Shown: positions 1 to 7,721 of the stretch, piece by piece
Numbering within the stretch: position 1 is the stretch's first letter
Layout: every line of letters starts with the position of its first letter
NCBI RefSeq assembly: GCF_000332455.1
Contig: NZ_AOGY02000007.1
Span: forward strand, 1-64,000
Origin: Leptospira vanthielii serovar Holland str. Waz Holland = ATCC 700522
Lineage (GTDB): Bacteria > Spirochaetota > Leptospiria > Leptospirales > Leptospiraceae
Reading direction: 5' to 3'
Length of the DNA: 64,000 nucleotides
Notes under the pieces: generated by a model
Databases searched by the model: none
Seen by the model: the letters and a program-made list of their open reading frames with translations, nothing else
Told to the model about the DNA's origin: nothing
Made by a program: the position numbers and the translations under genes

Positions 1-108
1 TTCGGAAGCAGAAACTGCCTCTGTCACCAAAATCAACATTGCAGCCGCAGAACCGTCGTCAGATGCCTTTTCCGGAATACAGTTCATAAATACAAAGGTA
101 GAATCAAA
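1..108. pseudogene. Possible gene remnant left of the IS element
   Basis: The sequence left of the insertion element is open on both strands, so its nature is ambiguous. On the minus strand, codons in register with 1-3 stay open from 105 to the window edge. If the 7-base repeat TAGAATC shared with 1150-1156 is collapsed, this reading continues the frame of the DUF1577-like gene at 1142-1813. On the plus strand, codons from position 2 are open and stop at 113-115, inside the left inverted repeat. Codon composition does not separate the two. I assign no family. Confidence 0.3.
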
Positions 109-110
109 TT

Positions 111-123
111 TTTAACGCAACAC
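111..123. repeat. IS30-type left terminal inverted repeat
   Basis: TTTAACGCAACAC is a perfect 13-base inverted match to 1134-1146. Outward of it both ends carry a similar A/T stretch (AAATT against AAAG), so the true end may lie a few bases further out, near 106. Confidence 0.75.
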
Positions 124-152
124 CGATAATCTAATGAATAAGGTGTTAATAA

Positions 153-1145
153 ATGAATCATTATACAAGAATTAATTTGAAAGAAAGGGAAGTAATTGCT
201 GAGATGCGATTTAAAGAGGAAAGTATTAGAAGTATAGCTAAGATACTGAATCGAAGTCCTTCAAGCATTTCCAGAGAATTATCTAAAGGTTATTCAAGAA
301 ATTCTTTCATTAATTATTCAGTATCAAATGCTCAAATCATTTCACAGAAGAATGAAAGTTCCAGAAATTCTGGTAAAATAAAGTTGCAAAAACATCCAAA
401 TTTACGAAAATTTATAAAATCTAAATTAGAACTTAAATGGTCACCAGAGCAAATAGAGATGTCTTTAAAAGAAAATCTGCCAAGCGGAATTACAGAATCA
501 GTTTCCCATCAAACTATTTATACTTATATCTATCTTTTACCGAGAGGCGAACTAAAAAGGAATTGCAAAGCTATCTACGCCGAAAGATAGAAACCCTACA
601 AAAAGTCGAAAAATACTGATAATAGAGGTAAAATACCAGACATGATAAGCATTGAAGAACGACCAAAATCAGTTGAAAAAAGATCAATTCCAGGACATTG
701 GGAAGGTGATTTGATAATTGGAAAGAATCACAAAAGTGCAATTGGTACAATTGTAGAGAGAACTACTAGAAATGTTATACTGGTTCCTTTAACAAGCACA
801 GATGCTGAGACCGTCAGAAAAAGTTTTGCCAAGGAACTAAAAAAAATGCCAACAGAGCTTAGACTTTCGATAACTTATGATCAAGGTAAAGAAATGAGTA
901 ACCATAAGCTATTTACAAAAGATACTCAAATGAAAGTATATTTTTGTCATCCGGGAAGTCCTTGGGAAAGGGGGACTTGTGAAAATACGAATATGCTAAT
1001 AAGAGATTTCTTTCCTAAAAAAACTGACTTTAATGATATATCAAGAAAAGAACTGAAAAGAGTCCAAAAGCTTTTAAATGAGCGTCCAAGAAAAACGCTT
1101 GGCTGGAAAACTCCCGCGGAAAAAATAAAGGAAGTGTTGCGTTAA
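153..1145 (+). pseudogene. IS30 family transposase, frameshifted
   Basis: The first part (153-590) encodes the N-terminal helix-turn-helix region, including a segment like SIAKILNRSPSSISREL, and the conserved WSPEQI motif. The second part (642-1145) encodes the DDE catalytic core: GHWEGDLI (first Asp), TYDQGKEM (second Asp) and the family signature ERGTCENTN followed by FFPKKTDF (the Glu lies in CEN). Both halves are in the same frame, but between about 554 and 590 homology runs in the -1 frame (KKELQSYLRRK). A lost base in the A-run at 554-558 and a gained base near 581-592 explain this and leave the in-frame TAG at 588-590. The stop TAA at 1143-1145 lies in the right inverted repeat. Two opposite indels 30 bases apart argue for decay rather than programmed frameshifting. 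Confidence 0.85.
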
Positions 1146-1146
1146 A
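1134..1146. repeat. IS30-type right terminal inverted repeat
   Basis: GTGTTGCGTTAAA is the exact inverse of 111-123. It contains the transposase stop codon on the plus strand and, on the minus strand, the stop codon (1142-1144) of the neighbouring gene. Confidence 0.75.
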
Positions 1147-1813
1147 CTTTAGAATCTATCTCCAATAAAAACTCATCTTCAAAGATTTTTTTGGGGTCGT
1201 AAACATCCTCAGAAGGAAAGGATTCAAATGTTTCTGTGTCCAAAATAAAAAGAGGTTTTTTGTGTTCTTTCATCAAATCAATTTCATCGCTGTGAATTGA
1301 TACAGAAAGAAAGATAACTTTTGATTGTGGATAATTTTTTAAAACTGTGCGTTGGATATCAGAAAGGATTACCTGAGAACTAATTCCCGTTAGTTTAGAA
1401 AAATCAATATTTGTTTTAGCGACTAAAAAATTTGATGCTACAACATTACCTCGAACCTTTTCATTTCTCGGATCTTGTCTAGTAGCATAAGTTTGTCTGC
1501 GATCTATAATTTTCCCAAGAAGGAGATTGTCCTTTTGGTTAATCAGTTCGTAATCCACTTCAACATGGAATCCAGGAGTTGCTTGTACTGTAAAAATGGT
1601 TTCAATTAACTCAGGAATAGTTTCCAATTCCCAAATATGGGCACCATCTGGTCTTTCCCCTTTGAACTTAACACGGATGGGAGTATCATACCCTTTTAGA
1701 AACAATCCATTCCCACCCATCATTTGTTTGAAAAATTCAGGTAAAGTACGTACCGCCTCTAGCGGAAGATACTCTCTCTCTTGGTCGAAATGAATTTTAA
1801 CGCGATTGATCAT
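1142..1813 (-). CDS. DUF1577-like Leptospira protein, 3' end altered by IS30
   Basis: A 223-residue soluble protein without a signal peptide or membrane segment. It resembles the DUF1577 family, which I know only from Leptospira and whose members I recall as PilZ-like and longer; function unknown. The start lies two bases after the stop of the OmpA-type gene, so the two form an operon. The last sense codon straddles the element boundary and the stop TAA comes from the right inverted repeat. The native C-terminus has therefore been replaced and the gene is probably truncated. Family assignment is from recall of sequence character; the truncation is read directly from the DNA. Confidence 0.7.
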   Translation of the reverse strand: MINRVKIHFDQEREYLPLEAVRTLPEFFKQMMGGNGLFLKGYDTPIRVKFKGERPDGAHIWELETIPELIETIFTVQATPGFHVEVDYELINQKDNLLLGKIIDRRQTYATRQDPRNEKVRGNVVASNFLVAKTNIDFSKLTGISSQVILSDIQRTVLKNYPQSKVIFLSVSIHSDEIDLMKEHKKPLFILDTETFESFPSEDVYDPKKIFEDEFLLEIDSKV

Positions 1814-1815
1814 AA

Positions 1816-3828
1816 TTAGTCTATCTTTTTGAAATTCACACGTCTATTTCGAGATCTTCCTTCTTCTGTTTCATTTTCTGCAATCGGTTGAGAATAATGG
1901 TAAGCTTGTACCTTCATTCGTTCCTTGGGAACACCTTTGAGTCGCATGTATTGATAAACAGAAAGAGCTCTATCTTCGCTCAAACTGATGTTGTATTCCT
2001 TATTCCCTATATTATCAGTATGTCCACCAATTTCAACTTTTTCATTCTTATGTTGGATGAGGAAGTCCGCAAAAAGATCCAATTTTTTCTTATCTTCATC
2101 GCTCAATGTTCGTTCATTGAACGGGAAATAAATAATTGCATTGTAGAGATTATCAAAATCATTTAGATTTCTTAGATAAAGTACGGTCTCCTTCCCTTCC
2201 ATTCCGGAAATTTTATCTTTGGAAAAGAGGAAAGTTTCTTCTTTGAATCCTTTAGCTCTCACCAAAATTTCGAAATCCATCGTAGGAGATTTATCTAAAT
2301 CAAAATGTGAATCTTTTGATTCTAAAGATTTTCCCTTTCTAGTTAGATCGTCAAAGTAATAACAAGTAGCATTCGGAATGACAAGATCTGTTTTCCTGTC
2401 TTTAACGATGAATCGAATCCCTTGGATGGCTTTATCCGGTCGTTCGTCTTTCGTGGGACGAATGGGTTGTAAAATGATCTGAGAGTATTGTTCCTTATCC
2501 TTTCCGACGTTCCCTCTCAAATCCAAAAGGACTTCGGTCGGGTGGAACCCAGGTGAAGAAACTTCCACCCGGTATAATTTTCCCGTTTTGATGGTTGTAC
2601 GAAAATTCTCCGCATCTGTAAGAGATAAGTCTCCACCAATCCTTTTGGATGTAATGACTTGGATAGGTCTTGTATCATCATAAATTTTCAATGTAGAATC
2701 AAGTCCAATCATGATGGCTTCTGATCCATCGAGTACAAGTCCACGAAATATAAATTCATAACTACGACGTAGATCTTCTGGAACCATAGATCTATAGATA
2801 TCAAACTGACCTTCCCCACCGGGCCTGTTGGATGAAAAATAAAACCACAAATCATCGAATGTTACGGATATACCTTCATTATCACTTTCTTCCCAAAGGC
2901 TATAAGTCGAATAATCAGCAGGTGTATCAAAGGGGAATCCTGTAGATTCACCTGACAACTGTTGCTTGGTATTAAAGGGAGAACCTAATAAAACAGGAGC
3001 TTCAAAATTATTTTGTAACTCGTTATATTCACTATAATAAAAACTAAATTTACGATTCTTATCCCCACGATTTGAACTGAAATAAAGACGTAAACCATCC
3101 CAGTGGTAATGAGGACTAATTTCATCATCTTTTGTATTGATGATTGTGCCCATGGAAATGGGTTTTTGCCAAACTCCGTCTCTACATTTAATTTTGGGTT
3201 TATCTGGAATTATTTCTTTCGTTTCAGTTGTGGGTTCTCGTTTAGAAATCCAAAGGTCAAAACCTCCGAGTCCCCCTGGGCGGTTGGAGGAAAAAACCAT
3301 AGAACAACCATCAGGCGAAACTGCCGGCATTTTATCTTCAAAATGGGAATTGACTTCATTCAGATGGACGGGTAAAGACCAAAGACCTGTTCTTTGATTG
3401 ATCTTTGTATAATAGATATTAAGACCGTCATACCCTTCACGATTCTTTTTGGGGTCGGCTTGTGTTTTGTCGCGAACAGAAGTAAAATAGAGTTCGTATG
3501 GTTTTTCCTCTTCATCAAAGAGGATGGAAAACATCCCTTCAAAATTGGATGTATTGAGTTCTCGAAAGTTCTTTGGAGGAGACCATACCGGCAATTTCAT
3601 TCGATCAGGAAAACTTAAGTTTTCCGAAATCCAAATATCCATTCCCCCCTCACCGCCAGGACGGTTGGACTGGAATACTAAATACCTTCCTGTCGGGGAA
3701 ATGATGGGGCTATATTCCACATTTTGAGTGTTGAGTGGCTGGTAAAACCTTACATCCTTCACTTTCGGTAAAGGCTGAGCCAGAAGTGGGAATGCCAAAA
3801 TGATTAAGGAAATAAGGAGTTTTTTCAT
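1816..3828 (-). CDS. OmpA-family protein with PD40 beta-propeller repeats
   Basis: A 670-residue exported protein with an N-terminal signal peptide (MKKLLISLIILAFPLLAQ). At least four PD40/WD40-like repeats follow, seen as SPTGRYLVFQSNRPGG near residue 45, SPDGCSMVFSSNRPGG near 170, a third around 240, and FYFSSNRPGGEGQFD near 335. The C-terminal ~110 residues form an OmpA peptidoglycan-binding domain (FNERTLSDEDKKKLD, EIGGHTDNIGN, LSEDRALSV, RRVNF). The architecture suggests a periplasmic or outer-membrane protein that anchors to peptidoglycan and displays a propeller for protein contacts. It is the first gene of a two-gene unit with the DUF1577-like gene and is divergent from folP. Confidence 0.9.
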   Translation of the reverse strand: MKKLLISLIILAFPLLAQPLPKVKDVRFYQPLNTQNVEYSPIISPTGRYLVFQSNRPGGEGGMDIWISENLSFPDRMKLPVWSPPKNFRELNTSNFEGMFSILFDEEEKPYELYFTSVRDKTQADPKKNREGYDGLNIYYTKINQRTGLWSLPVHLNEVNSHFEDKMPAVSPDGCSMVFSSNRPGGLGGFDLWISKREPTTETKEIIPDKPKIKCRDGVWQKPISMGTIINTKDDEISPHYHWDGLRLYFSSNRGDKNRKFSFYYSEYNELQNNFEAPVLLGSPFNTKQQLSGESTGFPFDTPADYSTYSLWEESDNEGISVTFDDLWFYFSSNRPGGEGQFDIYRSMVPEDLRRSYEFIFRGLVLDGSEAIMIGLDSTLKIYDDTRPIQVITSKRIGGDLSLTDAENFRTTIKTGKLYRVEVSSPGFHPTEVLLDLRGNVGKDKEQYSQIILQPIRPTKDERPDKAIQGIRFIVKDRKTDLVIPNATCYYFDDLTRKGKSLESKDSHFDLDKSPTMDFEILVRAKGFKEETFLFSKDKISGMEGKETVLYLRNLNDFDNLYNAIIYFPFNERTLSDEDKKKLDLFADFLIQHKNEKVEIGGHTDNIGNKEYNISLSEDRALSVYQYMRLKGVPKERMKVQAYHYSQPIAENETEEGRSRNRRVNFKKID

Positions 3829-3922
3829 CTGCCGTCTCTCCTATGTATCGGCTATTCGGAATTTTCTGCCAAGGGAAAAATAAGGCTTTTAGGGGCAGCT
3901 TTACCGATAATCCTTCTCATTC

Positions 3923-4738
3923 ATGGCCGAAATCTTCGGAATCTTAAACATTACCACCGACTCGTTTAGTGACGGGGGAAAATTCCTAAACCCAGATGAT
4001 GCGATTCAACAAGGAACTAAACTCTTACAAGAAGGGGCTGATTGGTTGGATGTGTCCGGCCAATCTTCTAACATTAATGCCACTCTAGTTTCAGAGGAAG
4101 AGGAATGGCGAAGAGTGGAACCTGTCATTCGATATTTTGTTCCGCAAGGAGTCCGAATTAGTTTGGATAGTTTTCGCCCAGCAGTACAGAAAAAAGCAAT
4201 TGAGGCGGGTGTTCGCTGCATCAATGATATCTCTGGTTTTACCTATGAAGGTGACCGTAGTTTTTTCAAACCTGCTTTCGAAAAACACCCAGGACTAAAA
4301 CTCATCATCATGCATTCGCATAACAAAAATATTGCGAAATACAAATCAGACCTCACACCAGAAAAAGTAGTAAGAAAAATCCAGGCTTTTTTTAGAGACC
4401 GTCGCTCCGAACTTATATCAATGGGGATTCCTGAGCCAGCCCTCCATTATGATCCCGGAATGGGTTTTTTTTTGAGTGAAGATCCGATGGTTTCCTTTCG
4501 AGTTTTACAAGAATTAGAAATTCTAAAATTAGAATTCCCTCAACTAATGGTAGGAGTTTCAAGAAAGTCCTTTCTCGGAAATGTTCTTGGGAATTTGCCG
4601 ATCACAGAAAGAGAATTTGTCACTTTGGCCTGTGAACTTCATCTATTGCGATACAAAATCCCTTTCATACGGACGCATAACGTTCTTAAGCTCCGACAAG
4701 CAGAAAAAATTTGGAACTTATGTCAGGAGATGGAATAA
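3923..4738 (+). CDS. folP: Dihydropteroate synthase (variant loop 2)
   Basis: A 271-residue TIM-barrel enzyme of folate synthesis, joining hydroxymethyl-dihydropterin pyrophosphate to p-aminobenzoate. Recognisable motifs are ILNITTDSFSDGG (7-19), SLDS (~83), INDISG (~105), YDPGMGF (~176), GVSRKSFLG (~212) and RTHNV (~253). Two positions differ from the classical family: the pterin-pyrophosphate loop that normally reads GGESTRPG is here SGQSSNIN (45-52), so the usual Thr-Arg pair is absent, and THD is THN. The core Asp, Asn and Lys residues remain. The gene stands alone, divergent from the OmpA gene. Dihydropteroate synthase is the best call; a diverged paralogue with another substrate is possible. 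Confidence 0.85.
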   Translation: MAEIFGILNITTDSFSDGGKFLNPDDAIQQGTKLLQEGADWLDVSGQSSNINATLVSEEEEWRRVEPVIRYFVPQGVRISLDSFRPAVQKKAIEAGVRCINDISGFTYEGDRSFFKPAFEKHPGLKLIIMHSHNKNIAKYKSDLTPEKVVRKIQAFFRDRRSELISMGIPEPALHYDPGMGFFLSEDPMVSFRVLQELEILKLEFPQLMVGVSRKSFLGNVLGNLPITEREFVTLACELHLLRYKIPFIRTHNVLKLRQAEKIWNLCQEME

Positions 4739-4755
4739 TCCCTATCGTTAGGATT
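4737..4755 (+). terminator. Weak hairpin between folP and the TPR lipoprotein gene
   Basis: AATCC pairs with GGATT around a nine-base loop, in the 37-base gap between two convergent genes. The left arm overlaps the folP stop codon, and a T-containing tract (CCTTTTAG) follows. The stem is short, so this is tentative. Confidence 0.35.
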
Positions 4756-4775
4756 TGGCCTTTTAGATTATTTGT

Positions 4776-5699
4776 TTAACTTCTTCCAGAACGAGAAGCT
4801 TTCCGAACATCCTTTCCTTCTTTGGAAAATGTGGGAAAAAAGGTCGACTCAGGAATCCCAAATCCCTTTTCAACCGCCTTACGATAGTAAGGCAAAAGTC
4901 CGTCCCATCTAGGAAAATCTTTTAAAACAAGCAAAGTATCTCGCCAAACTTCTAAAAAACTGATTTGTGTTTTTTCGCTAGGAGTAGCTGATTCCGCCCA
5001 CTTTAAGGCTTCTTCATATCGTCCCAATTCATAATTGGCCTTTACAAAGTAAAAATGGAATTCCTTATTCTTTTTAGAGGCAACTTCTAGAGATTTTGCA
5101 TAGTCCAACAAACTATACCAGTTACCTTTTTGGACTTGGATGTCTGCCATCCCATACAGCGCATTTTCATGAAACGGAACAACTTCTAAGATCTGGTTAA
5201 AATATCCTTCCGCATAAGCAAAGTTACCTGTTTGAAGATAATAATTTGCCAACTCTTCGTAAGAATATAATTCCCATCCCTTCACGCGTGATAATGCATC
5301 CAGTAACACAACCCTTTCATCATTTCGCAAACGGACTTCCAATTCTTTTAAAATATTTGTATAAGTAACGGAGGACCTAGAAGGAGCCTCCTTTGCAATT
5401 TTTTGTTTAAGGAGTTCATATTCATCCAATAGAAAGTAAAAACGAAGTCGGTTCAAATGAACAACAACTTCGTTCGGATTGGTTTGAATGCATTTGTCCC
5501 AAACTTGTTCTGCTTGGTCTAACTGAATGGTTTTGGCAAGGCGTATACCTTCTGCATTGCATTCAGTTGCACTGGAACCGGTCACTTCTAAAAACAAGGA
5601 ATCGGATTCCAAATCCTCTTGTTTTGCGATGGGATACCTACATCCCACTAGAATGAATATAAAACAAAAAAATAGAATGTATAAAATACGAAATTTCAA
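4776..5699 (-). CDS. TPR-type lipoprotein
   Basis: A 307-residue predicted lipoprotein: hydrophobic leader with lipobox LVGC at about residue 19. The rest is helical with tetratricopeptide-like pairs (YYLQTGNFAYAEGYFNQIL around 160, YGMADIQVQKGNWYSLLDYA around 185). Such proteins usually act as envelope scaffolds; no enzymatic motif is seen. The start is TTG (no ATG or GTG precedes the signal peptide), a few bases after the stop of the upstream TPR gene, with AGG about 11 bases before it. It forms an operon with that gene. Confidence 0.75.
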   Translation of the reverse strand: MKFRILYILFFCFIFILVGCRYPIAKQEDLESDSLFLEVTGSSATECNAEGIRLAKTIQLDQAEQVWDKCIQTNPNEVVVHLNRLRFYFLLDEYELLKQKIAKEAPSRSSVTYTNILKELEVRLRNDERVVLLDALSRVKGWELYSYEELANYYLQTGNFAYAEGYFNQILEVVPFHENALYGMADIQVQKGNWYSLLDYAKSLEVASKKNKEFHFYFVKANYELGRYEEALKWAESATPSEKTQISFLEVWRDTLLVLKDFPRWDGLLPYYRKAVEKGFGIPESTFFPTFSKEGKDVRKASRSGRS

Positions 5700-5700
5700 T

Positions 5701-6606
5701 CTAGGATTGCCTGTCTGGATCTGTCTTTTCCTTCATCTTCTGAGCAAATACCAAATATTGCATCGCTTTTTCGGGGTTGCCGTTGAAAAGATATAACAAA
5801 CTTAAATCCAAAGCTTCTTGTGCATCGGGTGGAGAAAACTCTTCTGGATTCTCTTTGGAAAGTTCTAATTTGGTTTGAAACTCTTTCAGTTTTTTTTTGG
5901 CTTTGGATTGAATCCGAACCAGACTTTCATGAGCGACCCCATCTTCTTCTAACCAAGCGGCATGCAAACTTTCGTTGAAGTTTGTAAATCCAACATCCTC
6001 TTTTACCATAGTGGAAAGTAAAGTGGCTGATGCTTTATAATTTCCTTGTTTGGCAAGGATCTCAGATTGGATGATTTTTAATTGAGCATTTCCGGGATAT
6101 AGAATCAAGTAACGTTCGATCATTTTTAAACTTTCTGGAAAACGATTCCTTTCGTAGTAAAACATCGCAAGCCCTCCTAAAGCTGATTTATGATTTGGTT
6201 CGATTTTAATTACATTATTGAGATAAACTTCGGTTTTTTCATCGTTGCCTAACTTCTGATAGGCCTGTGCGAGCAATAGGTGTGCAGAAATAAACTTCTT
6301 TTCAAAGGTTAAGGTTTGTTTTAAAAAACTAATGGCTTTTTCTGTTTCCTCGTGTTTGTAAAGGGAAACAGCTAAATTATAACAGTTTTTGACATTTGCA
6401 TGGAGTTTGTATGCTTTAGAAAACAGAGGAATTGCTTCTGCATGTTTTCCTTGTTTGGCGTAAATCACACCCAAGTTTTGTAAGGCCAGATGATAATTCG
6501 GGTCCTTACCGAGCAAAATTTTGTATTGGATTTCGGCACGATCCCACTCGCCGTTTTGCTCCAAACGGACTGCCTCGTTGAATAGAGTTTGGATTTCTTG
6601 TGCCAT
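5701..6606 (-). CDS. TPR-repeat protein
   Basis: A soluble protein of about 301 residues made largely of tetratricopeptide repeats; clear units read NGEWDRAEIQYKILLGKDPN, HLALQNLGVIYAKQGKHAEA and HKSALGGLAMFYYERNRFPES. TPRs mediate protein-protein contacts. I place the start at the ATG at 6606 (MAQEIQ); an ATG at 6615 is equally possible, and the upstream TTG at 6690 would add residues without TPR character and run almost into the divergent rlpA start. It is the first gene of a pair with the TPR lipoprotein. Confidence 0.75.
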   Translation of the reverse strand: MAQEIQTLFNEAVRLEQNGEWDRAEIQYKILLGKDPNYHLALQNLGVIYAKQGKHAEAIPLFSKAYKLHANVKNCYNLAVSLYKHEETEKAISFLKQTLTFEKKFISAHLLLAQAYQKLGNDEKTEVYLNNVIKIEPNHKSALGGLAMFYYERNRFPESLKMIERYLILYPGNAQLKIIQSEILAKQGNYKASATLLSTMVKEDVGFTNFNESLHAAWLEEDGVAHESLVRIQSKAKKKLKEFQTKLELSKENPEEFSPPDAQEALDLSLLYLFNGNPEKAMQYLVFAQKMKEKTDPDRQS

Positions 6607-6713
6607 ACTGACCATTATCGTTTCAGAAACGAATCTCCCTCGAGAAAATTTATCACGAGATTGGAAAAACCTTCCGAAAGGTACACACAAGAGTCCAGAG
6701 GAAGGGGAAAGTT

Positions 6714-7598
6714 ATGCAAAGACTCATACTTATATCCATAGTATTGTGGTTGGTTTCCTGCAGTTCTGCAGATGCCACCCGAAGAGATTATAGTGCTTCC
6801 GGCGATCCGGAAGATATTTTTTTCGAACGGTCTGGGAAGTCAAAACCTGCGAGTAACACAAAGTCTGAAGACCCAGTTGCTCGTTCGATCATTGACGATC
6901 TAGATTCTAATGCAAAAACAGCAACACCTGTTGCTGCCGCAGCAATCCCAACAAAAAAACCAACAGATCAGTTTGATGAAGTTGGTTTGTCATCTTGGTA
7001 TGGACAAAAGTTCCAAGGTCGTCCTACTGCGAGTGGTGAACCTTTTGATCGAATGAAGATGACTGGTGCTCACAGAACACTGCCCATCGGAAGTGTGATC
7101 AAAATCCAAAACCTAGAAAACAACAAGGAAGCCGTAGTTCGTATCAATGATCGTGGGCCTTTCGTGGATGAACGAATTGTTGATGTATCTGAAAAAACTG
7201 CGGAGATCCTTGAGTTTAAAGACAAAGGGACTACCAAAGTGGGGATCAAAGTTCTCAAAAAAGGAGAAGATGATCTTGGTGATGATTTAGATGATGCAGA
7301 TCTTTTGGATGATGCCCCAACAAAACCAGAAAAACTGACACCGGTAAAACCGGGTGCGGTGAAACCAGTAGCAGCTGGGAAAGGATTTACTGTGCAAGTT
7401 GGGGTCTTTCAGGAAAAAGAAAGAGCATTAAAATACCAAGAAAACATGAAATCTGAATACAACCAATCTGTGTTCGTAACTCCCAGAGATGGAAAGTTCG
7501 TAGTTCAAGTTGGGGATTTTGCAGACCGCACAAAAGCAGAATCTCTCAAATCAAAATTGAAATACGATGGGATTGATTGTTTTATCGCAACTCGATAA
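6714..7598 (+). CDS. rlpA: RlpA-family lipoprotein with SPOR domain
   Basis: A 294-residue lipoprotein with lipobox LVSC (Cys16), a low-complexity linker, a double-psi beta-barrel domain (~85-180) and a C-terminal SPOR domain (~222-294). The barrel has the RlpA pattern: SSWYGQKFQGRPTASGE, AHRTLPIGS with the conserved His, and INDRGPF with the conserved Asp. In characterised homologues this fold cleaves peptidoglycan strands lacking stem peptides, and SPOR binds such denuded glycan at division sites. An acidic Asp-rich stretch (~182-200) lies between the domains. It probably acts in the periplasm at the septum or cell pole. Confidence 0.88.
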   Translation: MQRLILISIVLWLVSCSSADATRRDYSASGDPEDIFFERSGKSKPASNTKSEDPVARSIIDDLDSNAKTATPVAAAAIPTKKPTDQFDEVGLSSWYGQKFQGRPTASGEPFDRMKMTGAHRTLPIGSVIKIQNLENNKEAVVRINDRGPFVDERIVDVSEKTAEILEFKDKGTTKVGIKVLKKGEDDLGDDLDDADLLDDAPTKPEKLTPVKPGAVKPVAAGKGFTVQVGVFQEKERALKYQENMKSEYNQSVFVTPRDGKFVVQVGDFADRTKAESLKSKLKYDGIDCFIATR

Positions 7599-7603
7599 TT
7601 TTC

Positions 7604-7639
7604 GCCCTTCCCTTCGGGCAATCGGTAGTCGTACCGATT
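7604..7639 (+). terminator. Paired hairpins after rlpA
   Basis: Two consecutive hairpins follow the rlpA stop: GCCC/GGGC (7604-7607 with 7616-7619), then a perfect 8-base stem AATCGGTA/TACCGATT (7620-7627 with 7632-7639) with a GTCG loop and TTTG after it. They would stop rlpA transcription before the next plus-strand gene. Confidence 0.5.
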
Positions 7640-7721
7640 TGCTCGGAAAGGTAGGAAAATGAATTGATTTCGCATTTCCGCCTGTTACGATTTCGTATTA
7701 AATTAGCAACTAGAAGACCCT

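Larger units (their letters stand above)
111..1146 (+). mobile_element. Decayed IS30-family insertion sequence
   Basis: The element is about 1.04 kb, bounded by 13-base perfect inverted repeats, and carries a single transposase reading interrupted by frameshifts. Size, gene organisation and the DDE-domain motifs all fit the IS30 family. A short target duplication immediately next to the repeats is not obvious. The only direct repeat flanking the element is TAGAATC (99-105 and 1150-1156), longer than the 2-3 bases usual for this family. The insertion abuts the 3' end of a minus-strand gene and supplies its stop codon. The element looks immobile unless complemented. Confidence 0.85.

Noticed and set aside
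550..590. Programmed -1 frameshift in the IS30 transposase
   Set aside because: A second compensating shift and an in-frame stop follow within 35 bases, and IS30 transposases normally come from a single frame, so decay is simpler.
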